DNA of 64,000 bases from NCBI GenBank assembly GCA_016703005.1, contig JADJCX010000011.1, positions 58,313-122,312 of the forward strand. Reading direction: 5' to 3'. This document shows positions 37,421 through 45,324 of the stretch, piece by piece. The notes beneath the pieces were generated by a model. The model had not been told where the DNA came from and did not search any database. It was given only the letters and a program-made list of their open reading frames with translations. The translations under genes and the position numbers were made by a program. The number at the start of each line of letters is the position of its first letter. Within the stretch, counting starts at the first letter, position 1. Source of the DNA: Flavobacteriales bacterium. GTDB taxonomy: Bacteria; Bacteroidota; Bacteroidia; Flavobacteriales_F; PHOS-HE28.

Positions 37421-37684
37421 ATGAGCACCACCACATTACGCGAGGAGATCATTACCAAGACCCGGAACTTCCTGGTGGAAGAATTCGAGGTGGATGGCAG
37501 CACCATCCAGGACGATGCTCCATTGAAGGAAACCCTTGGCTTGGACAGTCTGGACTACGTTGACCTTGTGGTAGTGATCGAAGAGAACTTCGGCATCAAA
37601 CTGGGCGCTGAGGACTTCCAGAAGGTGGTGACCTTCCGTGATTTCTACGATCACATTGAGCAACGCATCGGGCCCAACGCCTGA
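37421..37684 (+). CDS. acyl carrier protein
   Basis: The 87-aa ACP has the phosphopantetheine site Ser in LGLDSLDYVDLVVVIEE. The four-helix pattern and acidic character fit type II ACPs. It tethers intermediates of polyene synthesis. The start at 37421 (MSTTTLRE) avoids overlap; ATG 37409 in the same frame would overlap the ketosynthase by 11 bp and is also possible. Confidence 0.88.
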   Translation: MSTTTLREEIITKTRNFLVEEFEVDGSTIQDDAPLKETLGLDSLDYVDLVVVIEENFGIKLGAEDFQKVVTFRDFYDHIEQRIGPNA

Positions 37685-38648
37685 GCCCAAGAGCTGGCAA
37701 GGTAAGAGCCTGGGCACGCCTTGGGGTCACCGTTTTTTCATCTTCCTGCTCAGGAATATCGGGCTTCAAGCCGCATATGCGCTGTTGTGGCCCGTGGCCT
37801 TCTGGTATGTTCTGTTCGCCAAAGGACCGGGTGAAGCGGTACGGAAGTACCAGTACCAGTTGCACCCGATCAAGCGCAAACCTTGGAGGTTGGCGGCCTA
37901 CCGGCAGTTCCGCCTCTTCGGAAAAGTGCTCATCGACAAGGTTGCGGTGCGAAGTGGCATGGTGGACAAGTACAGCTACGACCGAACGGGAGGAGAGCAT
38001 ATTCAAGCAATGGTGGATAGCGGCAAGGGAGGAGTGCTCATCAGCGCGCACCTCGGCAACTGGGAACTGGCAGGCCATCTGCTGAAACGATACAAGGGCA
38101 AGGTGAGCGTAGTGATGCTCGATGCAGAGCGGCACGAGGTGAAGGAAGTAATGGAAGGGGCGGGTGAAGAAGCGAGCTACCAAGTAATACCGGCCGATGG
38201 TGGAGTGGGCACAGCTCTGGCGATCAATGCAGCACTCACCAAAGGGCGCTTGATCTGTTTGCATGGCGATCGCAGGTTGGCCAATGCCCGTGCACGCAGA
38301 ATGGACTTCCTAGGTAAGCCGGCGCTGTTCCCGCTGGGGCCGTTCGCCATGGCTTCGGCCACTGGTGCACCAGTGAGCTTTTGTTTCGTGGTGCGCACTG
38401 ATGGTCCGGGCTATAAATTCACCGCAACACCAGCGTTCACCGGCTGTTCGCCGAATGAGTTATTGGACGCTTTCGTGGTCGCCCTGGAGGACGCCGTGAA
38501 AAAGAGTCCTGATCAATGGTTCAACTTTTTCGACTTTTGGGCCGATGCCGACGACCCCACTGCTGGCGCGCGACGCCGTACAACGCTACCTGCCCCAGCA
38601 CCCACCGATGGTGATGGTGCACGAACTGGTGAGCGCAACTCCGGATGA
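37638..38648 (+). CDS. LpxL/HtrB-like acyltransferase
   Basis: The about 330-aa inner-membrane acyltransferase has one N-terminal helix (FFIFLLRNIGLQAAYALLWPVA). The catalytic segment SAHLGNWELAGHLL carries the His-x-x-x-x-Glu pair of the lauroyl-transferase family. It also has LICLHGDRRLANA and PLGPFAMASATGAPV. In aryl polyene loci such enzymes attach acyl chains to the lipid carrier. The start is unclear: GTG 37638 gives the longest form, TTG 37656 a more usual N-terminus, and both overlap the ACP gene. The 3' end overlaps the dehydratase by 104 bp. The last about 34 residues (from DADDPTAGA on) are unlike the family, so a stop codon may be masked by an indel near 38540. Confidence 0.72.
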   Translation: MISTITLSNASGPTPEPKSWQGKSLGTPWGHRFFIFLLRNIGLQAAYALLWPVAFWYVLFAKGPGEAVRKYQYQLHPIKRKPWRLAAYRQFRLFGKVLIDKVAVRSGMVDKYSYDRTGGEHIQAMVDSGKGGVLISAHLGNWELAGHLLKRYKGKVSVVMLDAERHEVKEVMEGAGEEASYQVIPADGGVGTALAINAALTKGRLICLHGDRRLANARARRMDFLGKPALFPLGPFAMASATGAPVSFCFVVRTDGPGYKFTATPAFTGCSPNELLDAFVVALEDAVKKSPDQWFNFFDFWADADDPTAGARRRTTLPAPAPTDGDGARTGERNSG

Positions 38649-38991
38649 ACTGCTGAGCCGTTTCGACGTGCTGGCGAACGACGTGTTCGCGGAGGACGGC
38701 GTGCTGCTCGAAGGCGGCGTGATAGAGAACGTTGCACAGACAGCTGCACTGGGCATGGGCTACAGCGCCGCCATGGAAGGCGCCCCGCCACCCGTGGGCT
38801 TCATCGGTGCCGTAAGCAAACTGACCATTGATCGGCTGCCGAGGATCGGTGAAACGTTGCACACCACCGTGCGCGTAACGCACCGACTAGAACAAGTGCA
38901 AGTGCTGCACGGCGCGGTGCGCGTTGGCGATGAACAATTGGCTGAAATGGAAATGAAGGTGTTCCTTGTGGGCGATGCAGCAGTCTCCTGA
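38545..38991 (+). CDS. hot-dog fold 3-hydroxyacyl-ACP dehydratase (ApeP-like)
   Basis: The 148-aa protein has a FabA/FabZ-type pattern: YLPQHPPMVMVHELV with the catalytic His region, and LLEGGVIENVAQTAALGMGY with a Glu/Asn-Ala-Gln block that marks the active-site helix. It would dehydrate the 3-hydroxyacyl intermediate to give the conjugated double bonds. It overlaps the acyltransferase by 104 bp and the thioesterase by 17 bp. A second, different hot-dog dehydratase lies at 44929; the two could form a heterodimer, as reported for ApeI/ApeP. Confidence 0.75.
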   Translation: MPTTPLLARDAVQRYLPQHPPMVMVHELVSATPDELLSRFDVLANDVFAEDGVLLEGGVIENVAQTAALGMGYSAAMEGAPPPVGFIGAVSKLTIDRLPRIGETLHTTVRVTHRLEQVQVLHGAVRVGDEQLAEMEMKVFLVGDAAVS

Positions 38992-39403
38992 ACTCGCGTG
39001 CGAGAGCACGTATCCGATCACGTTCGGCGACTTGGACCCGATGGGGATCGTATGGCACGGCAACTACTTCTCCTTTTTCGAGGCAGGGCGGGAAGCATGG
39101 GGCCGCAAACACGACCTCGATGCCATGTTCATGTACGAGAGCGGTGCGTTCACGCCCATCGTTCGCAGTGTGATCGAACACAAGGCGATGCTGAGCTATG
39201 GCGACACGGCCATCATCCACACGGTCTTCGTGCCATCGCCAGCTGCGAAGATCATTCTGCGTTACACCGTGCACAGCACGTTGAAGAACTGCATCGTGGC
39301 CACCGGTGAAACAGTGCAGGTGTTCCTGGATAAGGACAAGCAATTGTTGCTTGATGCGCCGGATGTGTTCAAGGCATGGAAGAAGCGGCATGGCTTCGCG
39401 TGA
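38975..39403 (+). CDS. acyl-CoA/ACP thioesterase (4HBT, hot-dog fold)
   Basis: The 142-aa protein starts at ATG 38975 and has the YbgC/4-hydroxybenzoyl-CoA thioesterase signature FGDLDPMGIVWHGNYFSFFEAGREAWG. The Asp-Pro and His-Gly-Asn-Tyr block forms the active site. It may hydrolyse stalled or finished thioesters in the polyene pathway. It overlaps the dehydratase by 17 bp and ends 1 bp before the next ketosynthase start. Confidence 0.8.
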   Translation: MQQSPELACESTYPITFGDLDPMGIVWHGNYFSFFEAGREAWGRKHDLDAMFMYESGAFTPIVRSVIEHKAMLSYGDTAIIHTVFVPSPAAKIILRYTVHSTLKNCIVATGETVQVFLDKDKQLLLDAPDVFKAWKKRHGFA

Positions 39404-39404
39404 A

Positions 39405-40517
39405 ATGAAGATCCTTCTGGGCGCTGATCATGTGACCGGTCCTTTGGGAAGCGGCAGCACGGCGGTGCTATCCGCCATGCTCAACAGCACCTGTGGTCTC
39501 AGGCCCGAACAAGTGCCGGGCGGCGCAATGGCCAGTGTTGGGCGCGCCTTCCAACAGCAACATCTCGACCGGCCACTGGAGGTACAACTGCTGGATTGTG
39601 TTGCCCGTTGCCGAGCGCAAATGTCGAAGGATATATTCTCCACATACAGCGAACATGCTCCTCGCACCGCGGTCATCCTCAGCACCACAAAGGGCGAGAT
39701 CGGTTTGTTGGAGAACGGTGATGTGGAAAGTGCGCTGCTGCCATCCTTGGCCGAACGGATCCGTATCGGCGCGTTGTTGCATGCATCCCCCATCGTTGTG
39801 AGCAACGCGTGCGCGAGCGGTACCCTCGCCATCAAACTCGCCGCCGATCTGATCCGTGTTGGGCGCTACGACCATGTGCTGGTGCTCGGCGGTGATCTTG
39901 TATCGCGTTTTACGCTGAGCGGCTTCGCCTCCCTGCATGCGTTGAGCGTTGAGCCTTGCAGGCCGTTCGATCGCACGCGCGATGGCGTTTCACTTGGCGA
40001 AGCCGTGGCGGGAGTTGTGCTGTCGAACGACCCCTCTTTGCTCGCCGAACCGTTAGGCGAGTACATCGCCGGGGGCATGGGCAACGACGCCAACCACATC
40101 AGCGGTCCAAGCCGCACTGGTGAAGGCTTGGTTCGGGCAGTGGGTGCTGCGCTTCGCACGAGCGGGATGACAGCGAAGGATATCGGGCACATCAACGCGC
40201 ATGGCACGGGCAGCGTGTACAACGACCGCATGGAAGCCGTGGCCTTCGGTCGGCTGGGAATGGAACACGTTCCCACCAACAGCCATAAGGGCTACTTCGG
40301 CCATACGCTTGGTGCCGCCGGAGTGCTCGAGACGATCCTCTCGTTGCCCGCCATGCGCCATAAGCAATTACCCGCTTCACTCGGTGCGAACGACCTTGAT
40401 GAGCTTCCACCGCTCAACGTGCTGCAGGCCATTGGAACTCCTCTGTCGAACACGTTGCTGAAGACCTCCTCCGGTTTTGGTGGGTGCAACGCGGCCATCC
40501 TCATCGACGCATGCTGA
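39405..40517 (+). CDS. beta-ketoacyl-ACP synthase (second), catalytic residues intact
   Basis: The 370-aa thiolase-fold condensing enzyme has Cys136 (VSNACASGT), His266 (NAHGTGSVYND) and His300 (SHKGYFGHTLGAAG), with the conserved Lys295. It is shorter at the N-terminus than FabF. Its stop overlaps the start of the cysteine-less partner at 40511 by 7 bp, suggesting the two proteins are made together and may pair. Alternative in-frame start: ATG 39390. Confidence 0.82.
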   Translation: MKILLGADHVTGPLGSGSTAVLSAMLNSTCGLRPEQVPGGAMASVGRAFQQQHLDRPLEVQLLDCVARCRAQMSKDIFSTYSEHAPRTAVILSTTKGEIGLLENGDVESALLPSLAERIRIGALLHASPIVVSNACASGTLAIKLAADLIRVGRYDHVLVLGGDLVSRFTLSGFASLHALSVEPCRPFDRTRDGVSLGEAVAGVVLSNDPSLLAEPLGEYIAGGMGNDANHISGPSRTGEGLVRAVGAALRTSGMTAKDIGHINAHGTGSVYNDRMEAVAFGRLGMEHVPTNSHKGYFGHTLGAAGVLETILSLPAMRHKQLPASLGANDLDELPPLNVLQAIGTPLSNTLLKTSSGFGGCNAAILIDAC

Positions 40518-41140
40518 ACCTTGTGGCCAGCACGCGCCTCACAGGCGGTCGGCTCTCGCTCAACGGGAATGATCTGGCTGAAGGCCAGGGCGAGGACGCG
40601 GAAATGCTTCGTGCGCTCTACACCGCCGTTGGCTTGGACTATCCCAAGTTCCACAAGATGGATATGTATGCGCGGTTGGCGTTGCTGGCCTCGGAGCCGT
40701 TGTACCGGATGCTGCGGGCGGACGGTGCGGACATAAAGAACGCGGTCGGCCTGATCACGCTGAACCGCAGCGGCAGTGCTGCAACGGATGTAGAGCATTG
40801 GGAGCCCGTTCGCCGCGGTGAAACGGCCAGCCCGGCCGTGTTCGTTTACACGCTGCCGAACACCGGTGCTGGGGAGATCACCATACGCCATGGAGCATTC
40901 GGCCCGAGCATCTGTTTGGTGAGCGAGCGCCCTGACTGTGACTTGTTGTTGACCATCGCCGATGACATGATCACGACGCAAGGCATGACCCACGTCATCG
41001 TCGGCTGGTCGGATATCTTCGGCGCCCCATTTTGGAGCGGACCGCCAACGCTACCATTCGCGGGTTTTGCATTGATCGGCCATGTCGCCGGAACACCCCT
41101 CACCCCAACCGGCCTCCAAGCCATCCTCACGCAGCATTGA
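40511..41140 (+). CDS. short ketosynthase-like protein without nucleophile (probable non-catalytic partner)
   Basis: The 209-aa protein resembles only the N-terminal half of a ketosynthase: residues 80-130 (TLPNTGAGEITIRHGAFGPS) align with the region before the active site. The following ICLVSERPDC lacks an Ala-Cys-Ala/Ser-Ser motif, and no catalytic histidine region follows. Small homologues of this type occur beside ketosynthases in flexirubin and aryl polyene clusters. The role is likely structural or chain-length control of the ketosynthase encoded just upstream; this is inference. It ends 1 bp before the second ACP start. Confidence 0.65.
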   Translation: MLNLVASTRLTGGRLSLNGNDLAEGQGEDAEMLRALYTAVGLDYPKFHKMDMYARLALLASEPLYRMLRADGADIKNAVGLITLNRSGSAATDVEHWEPVRRGETASPAVFVYTLPNTGAGEITIRHGAFGPSICLVSERPDCDLLLTIADDMITTQGMTHVIVGWSDIFGAPFWSGPPTLPFAGFALIGHVAGTPLTPTGLQAILTQH

Positions 41141-41141
41141 A

Positions 41142-41411
41142 ATGGACAGAGAAGAACTGAAACGGAACCTGAAGGAGCAGATCGTAAAGCAGCTGAACCT
41201 GGAAGAGGTGAAGCCCGAAAGCATTGCCGATGATGCACCCTTGTTCGGTGAAGGCTTGGGACTTGATTCGATCGACGCGTTGGAGTTGATCGTACTGCTC
41301 GATCGGCACTACGGCATCAAGATCACGGATCCGAAGGACGGCCGAACGATCTTCGTCTCCGTGAACACCATGGCCGACCACATCCTCGCGCAACTAGCAG
41401 CGCCGAAGTAG
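41142..41411 (+). CDS. acyl carrier protein (second)
   Basis: The 89-aa ACP has the phosphopantetheine site Ser in GLGLDSIDALELIVLLD. It differs clearly from the ACP at 37421 (GLGLDSID against TLGLDSLD), so one may carry the aryl starter or polyene and the other extender or acyl chains. It starts 1 bp after the stop of the ketosynthase-like partner. The start ATG 41142 gives MDREELKRNLKEQI; the longer frame from 41082 only reuses upstream coding sequence. Confidence 0.87.
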   Translation: MDREELKRNLKEQIVKQLNLEEVKPESIADDAPLFGEGLGLDSIDALELIVLLDRHYGIKITDPKDGRTIFVSVNTMADHILAQLAAPK

Positions 41412-41432
41412 ACGGGCCGTACCCAGCGGAAA

Positions 41433-42629
41433 ATGCAAGGCTTGCCCCCGACCATTGCGATCACGGGCATGGGCGCGGTGAGCGCCCTCGGCAACGGTGT
41501 TGCTGCGCAGTTGGCAGCCTTGAGAGCCGGATACTCAGGGATCGGCGCGTTGCGCTACCACGATCTCGGGTTTCCCGATCTGGTCTTTGGCGAGGTACCT
41601 ATGTCGGATGCTGAGCTGAAGACAGCGGTGAAGTGGGCCGATGCCGGATCTGATCTATCACGCACCGTGCTGCTGGGTTTGCTCGCTGCTGAAGAAGCGA
41701 TGGCTTCCTGTGGCGCGAAAAACAAAACCGGCCTTACGCTCATCAGTGCAAGCACGGTGGGCGGCATGGACCGCACGGAAAGAGAATACCAGTACCGCGA
41801 CAGCGACACTGCACGTTTGATGCGCGCTGCACGTGGACACGAAGTGAGCGACCACACACGATACGTGGCCCGCAGCGTTGGTGCAACCCAAGCGGGCACC
41901 ATCAGTACGGCTTGCTCAAGCAGCGCAAATGCGATCATGCTCGGCGCGCGTTTGTTGAAAACGGGGAGGGCGAACGCGGTGCTTGCCGGAGGGGCGGATG
42001 CGCTCTGCGGATTCACCATCGCGGGGTTCCGCGCCCTGAGCGCGATGGACGCGAAAGCATGCAGGCCTTTCAGTGCCGATCGCGCGGGCATGAACCTTGG
42101 CGAAGGCGCTGCATATGTGGTCCTTGAACGGCTTAGTGATGTGCTTGAGAGCGGCAGAAAACCACTGGCCATCGTTGCGGGTTATGCAAATGCGAATGAT
42201 GCCTACCACCAGACCGCGACGTCGCCCGAGGGCATCGGCCCACAAAAAGCGATGGAGGTTGCGCTGCGTGTTGCAGGGATAACAGCGGCGAACGTCGATC
42301 ACGTGAACGCGCACGGCACCGCAACAGGCAACAACGACCTCACCGAGTTGATCGCCATGGAGCGCTTGTTCGGGAAAGTGCCTCCCTTCACCAGCACCAA
42401 ATCGCTCACGGGCCACACGCTTGCGGCAGCGGGCGCATTGGAAGCGGTTTTCAGTGTGCTGTCCATTCGGCACGGTTTCGTTCCGCCAACGGCACGGGCC
42501 GGAGATGTCGTTGAAGGCTGCAGAAGTCTACCAGTGAAAGTCCCGACGGACATGGCGGTGCGCACGGTGCTCAGCAACTCGTTCGGTTTCGGTGGTAACG
42601 GCACTTCTCTTCTCTTCTCCGCAGCGTAA
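41433..42629 (+). CDS. beta-ketoacyl-ACP synthase (third), probable KS of a KS-CLF pair
   Basis: The 398-aa FabF-like enzyme has Cys161 (STACSSSANAIM), His294 (VNAHGTATGNND) and His328 (KSLTGHTLAAAG). SNSFGFGGNGTSLLF closes the fold. The TACSSS motif is typical of the alpha subunit of type II polyene and polyketide systems. Its stop and the start of the cysteine-less protein at 42629 share one base (TAATG), so the pair is translationally coupled, like KS and chain-length factor genes. Confidence 0.87.
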   Translation: MQGLPPTIAITGMGAVSALGNGVAAQLAALRAGYSGIGALRYHDLGFPDLVFGEVPMSDAELKTAVKWADAGSDLSRTVLLGLLAAEEAMASCGAKNKTGLTLISASTVGGMDRTEREYQYRDSDTARLMRAARGHEVSDHTRYVARSVGATQAGTISTACSSSANAIMLGARLLKTGRANAVLAGGADALCGFTIAGFRALSAMDAKACRPFSADRAGMNLGEGAAYVVLERLSDVLESGRKPLAIVAGYANANDAYHQTATSPEGIGPQKAMEVALRVAGITAANVDHVNAHGTATGNNDLTELIAMERLFGKVPPFTSTKSLTGHTLAAAGALEAVFSVLSIRHGFVPPTARAGDVVEGCRSLPVKVPTDMAVRTVLSNSFGFGGNGTSLLFSAA

Positions 42630-43525
42630 TGGAACTCTGGATCAACGCTGCCGTTTGTCATCCGTTGCCTTGGGATCTGGGCAACACGGACGTACCCGGC
42701 TCCGAACTGCTGAACAAAGGCGCGGCCCGGCGAATGCCCGCACAAATGCGCAAGGGCATCAGCTGTGCCTTGCAAGCGCTGGCCAATGCCGGAACGGTCA
42801 AGCCGGATGGCATCTTCATGGGAACGGGCCTCGGACAAGTGGACGACACCATCGGTTTCCTGAACGAGATCGAAGAGAACGCCGGCGGCATCCTCTCTCC
42901 TTCTGGTTTCATGCGTAGCACGCATAACACCGTTGGCGGCACCATCGCGCTGTTGCTCACGGCCGATGGACCGAACATCACGTACAGTCATGGGTTGGCC
43001 TCTCTCCACTGGGCGTTGCTTAACGCAACGCTGCACGCTGAAGAACATCCAACTCACAACCTGCTCGTTGGTGCGGCGGATGAACACGCCCCGTTGCTCG
43101 ATGCGCTGGCGAATGTTGCGGGCTTGACCGGCCGAACAACCTTGACCTCCGGAGCCGCATTCGCGGTCGTATCCGCTGTTCGCAACGCCACCTCGTTAGG
43201 CAAGATCACGGGTCTGTGGACCGCACTTCGCGCGAATGGAAAGCAGTGGTGGACGAACGAAGAACTATCCGCTCCTATCGACCTGGTCCTGTTCGGCTCG
43301 GACCCCTTCACCGGGGCACTCCCCGTTCTGCCGCCTCATGCGCGCTCACTCGACTACCGCAGCTTCACAGGAACACATGGAAGCGCGCCGGGGCAAGCCC
43401 TGTGCATGGCACTGCATAAGTTGAACACTGGCTGGTCAACCGATGGAATGGGAACCGCGGTGACAAGTGTATTGGTCGTCGACCAACACGGTGAGGAGAC
43501 CAGCGCAATGCTCATTGAACGATGA
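42629..43525 (+). CDS. ketosynthase chain-length-factor-like protein
   Basis: The 298-aa ketosynthase homologue lacks the nucleophile: where the partner has TACSSSANA this protein reads ITYSHGLASLHWA (about residues 117-129), with Ser/His in place of Cys. It keeps MRSTHNTVGGTIALLL before that site and TGTHGSAPGQALCMAL near the C-terminus, so the fold is probably complete but inactive. By analogy with chain-length factors (ApeC in aryl polyene systems), it would shape the product tunnel of the ketosynthase at 41433. It overlaps the next gene by 4 bp (ATGA). Confidence 0.75.
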   Translation: MELWINAAVCHPLPWDLGNTDVPGSELLNKGAARRMPAQMRKGISCALQALANAGTVKPDGIFMGTGLGQVDDTIGFLNEIEENAGGILSPSGFMRSTHNTVGGTIALLLTADGPNITYSHGLASLHWALLNATLHAEEHPTHNLLVGAADEHAPLLDALANVAGLTGRTTLTSGAAFAVVSAVRNATSLGKITGLWTALRANGKQWWTNEELSAPIDLVLFGSDPFTGALPVLPPHARSLDYRSFTGTHGSAPGQALCMALHKLNTGWSTDGMGTAVTSVLVVDQHGEETSAMLIER

Positions 43526-44277
43526 AGCGTTGGCATGTTGCCTTGATACTGCGGTCCATAGCCTCGGTCATCATTTTGGCGTTCGCGTTCTTCAGTTGGT
43601 TCCCGATGTGGATCGTGGCGCTTTGGTTGCTGGTATTGTTGGTGTTCACTGTGTACGCATCGCTCACATTACCTGCACGCCTTTACATGGAAGCGCGGTG
43701 CAAAGGCAAACCGGGGACACTTGCATTGACCTTCGACGATGGCCCGCATCCTGTCCAAACCCCTGCACTATTGGACCTACTGGCCAAGGAGAACGTCAAG
43801 GCGAGTTTTTTTTGCATCGGGCGACATGTGGATGAGCATCCCGCGATCGCATCACGTATCGTGAAAGACGGTCACGCTATCGGCATCCATTCGTACGACC
43901 ACCACTGGACCTGGGGCTTCCTTTCAACTGCTAAAGCAGCGCAAGAGATAACCCGCTGTGCCGGCGCCATCCATGCGGCAACCGGCAAACGCACGCTGCT
44001 GTTCCGTCCGCCCTTCGGCGTTACCAGCCCTAACATTGCGCGCGCAGTGCGGCGCACCTTGGTGCGCACCATCGGCTGGGACCTTCGGACCTTCGATACC
44101 GCACGAACGCCGGACCAAGTGATGCGAAACATCGAAAAGAGAGCAACACCGGGTACGATCGCCGTTCTGCACGATACACTTCCCGGAACGATCGAATTGG
44201 TGGAACGCATCATTGCGCATTGCCGCAGGAACGGCACTACTCTTGTCCGGTGCGACGCCGATCAGCAACAACCATGA
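43522..44277 (+). CDS. NodB-type polysaccharide deacetylase family protein
   Basis: The 251-aa protein has two N-terminal helices (about 8-24 and 29-47) then a NodB domain with all motifs: TFDDGPHP (Asp-Asp), HSYDHH (the His-x-x-x-His metal site), RPPFGVTSPN and VLHDT. It should be a metal-dependent deacetylase anchored in the inner membrane facing the periplasm. Homologues recur in Bacteroidota flexirubin loci, where the substrate (a glycan or acyl-sugar carrier) is unknown. It overlaps both neighbours by ATGA junctions. Confidence 0.8.
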   Translation: MKRWHVALILRSIASVIILAFAFFSWFPMWIVALWLLVLLVFTVYASLTLPARLYMEARCKGKPGTLALTFDDGPHPVQTPALLDLLAKENVKASFFCIGRHVDEHPAIASRIVKDGHAIGIHSYDHHWTWGFLSTAKAAQEITRCAGAIHAATGKRTLLFRPPFGVTSPNIARAVRRTLVRTIGWDLRTFDTARTPDQVMRNIEKRATPGTIAVLHDTLPGTIELVERIIAHCRRNGTTLVRCDADQQQP

Positions 44278-44922
44278 ACATCACGCTCCTTCCCATCTGC
44301 GGTGCCATCGCTTTCACCACCTTCCTTGGCACGGCATGGGCGCCGCAAGAAACGCGTACGCCGATCAAAGCCGACCATGAACTCGTTGTGCGCATGAAGG
44401 CGGTAGCCAAGAGCGCGCGTACTATCCAGTGTACGCTCACCCAGGAGAAGCACGTACACTATCTGAAGGAACCACAGATCAGCCCCGGCACCTTCGCCTA
44501 TGAGCGCCCGGGGAAATTCCGGTGGGAACTGAACGGCGCTCAGCCGACAACGATCCTTACAGTGGACGGCAATGTGCGCGTGAAGGAGAACGGCAAGGAA
44601 AAAGTGCTGGGCGAGGTCGACCGGAAGATCTATGCCGGTGTGAACGACATGGTGATGAAGATCATGGACGGCGAGCACACGTTGGGCGATGGGGCAAAAC
44701 CGAAGTACTTCATCGAGAACGGCGACCTCCTTGTATCGGACCATGCCCACCGCATCGCGCTTGGGAAAACGTTTCAAGCAGATGGAACTACGCTTCGCGA
44801 AAGCGAACCTTCACCTGTACGCAATGACGACTGTTGAAGCCGATGGCGACCGCACGGTGGTGAAATTCTCAACACCCGTGCTCGACCAGCCCGTGCCGGT
44901 GGAAGTCTTCTCCAAACTCTGA
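44274..44922 (+). CDS. LolA-like outer membrane lipoprotein carrier (frame disrupted near the 3' end)
   Basis: The about 215-aa exported protein has a signal peptide (MNITLLPICGAIAFTTFLGTA). The body is LolA-like: RTIQCTLTQEKHVHYLKEP, PGTFAYERPGKFRWEL and VKENGKEKVLGEVDRKI. Near 44721 one extra G breaks the frame. Removing it joins YFIEN to ATSLYRTMPTASRLGKRFKQ and a family-like ending FSTPVLDQPVPVEVF. Probable role: carry the hydrophobic pigment across the periplasm, as proposed for ApeL-type proteins. Start overlaps the NodB gene stop (ATGA). Confidence 0.75.
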
Positions 44923-44928
44923 TGAACC

Positions 44929-45324
44929 ATGAGCCAAGCATTGGTCCGCAGCATGTTCCGCATTGGCGAGCCCTTGACAGGCGATGCACCGGAGACCCAT
45001 GCATGGCGGGTGGAACCTATTGCTGAGCACGTTATCCACGGCGGCCACTTCCCCGGCAGGCCGATCACACCCGGGGCGGCAATGGTGCAATTGATCCAAC
45101 ACTTGGCTTCGCAAGCGCACGGCACCAACCTCCGCCTTAAGTCAGCACGGAACATCAAATTCCTGACACCGGTCGATCCTGTCAAGTGCGCGTATTTCAA
45201 TGTGCGGATGTCGTTGATCAGAGCAGCGGACGGCACCGTTGGCATTGATGCCGAAGCCAACACCGACGCATACGATGGGAACCAAGTGGTGCTTTTGAAG
45301 TTGAAGGCGGTGCTGGCGCAATGA
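44929..45324 (+). CDS. FabZ/ApeI-like hot-dog dehydratase with altered active site
   Basis: The 131-aa protein has the FabZ signature HVIHGGHFPGRPITPGAAMVQ, with His40 as the expected catalytic His. Fourteen residues later, where FabZ has Glu and FabA has Asp, it has Gln54. The protein therefore lacks the usual acid and may be a weak or partner subunit of the dehydratase at 38545. It starts 6 bp after lolA and overlaps the glycosyltransferase gene by 4 bp. Confidence 0.75.
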   Translation: MSQALVRSMFRIGEPLTGDAPETHAWRVEPIAEHVIHGGHFPGRPITPGAAMVQLIQHLASQAHGTNLRLKSARNIKFLTPVDPVKCAYFNVRMSLIRAADGTVGIDAEANTDAYDGNQVVLLKLKAVLAQ

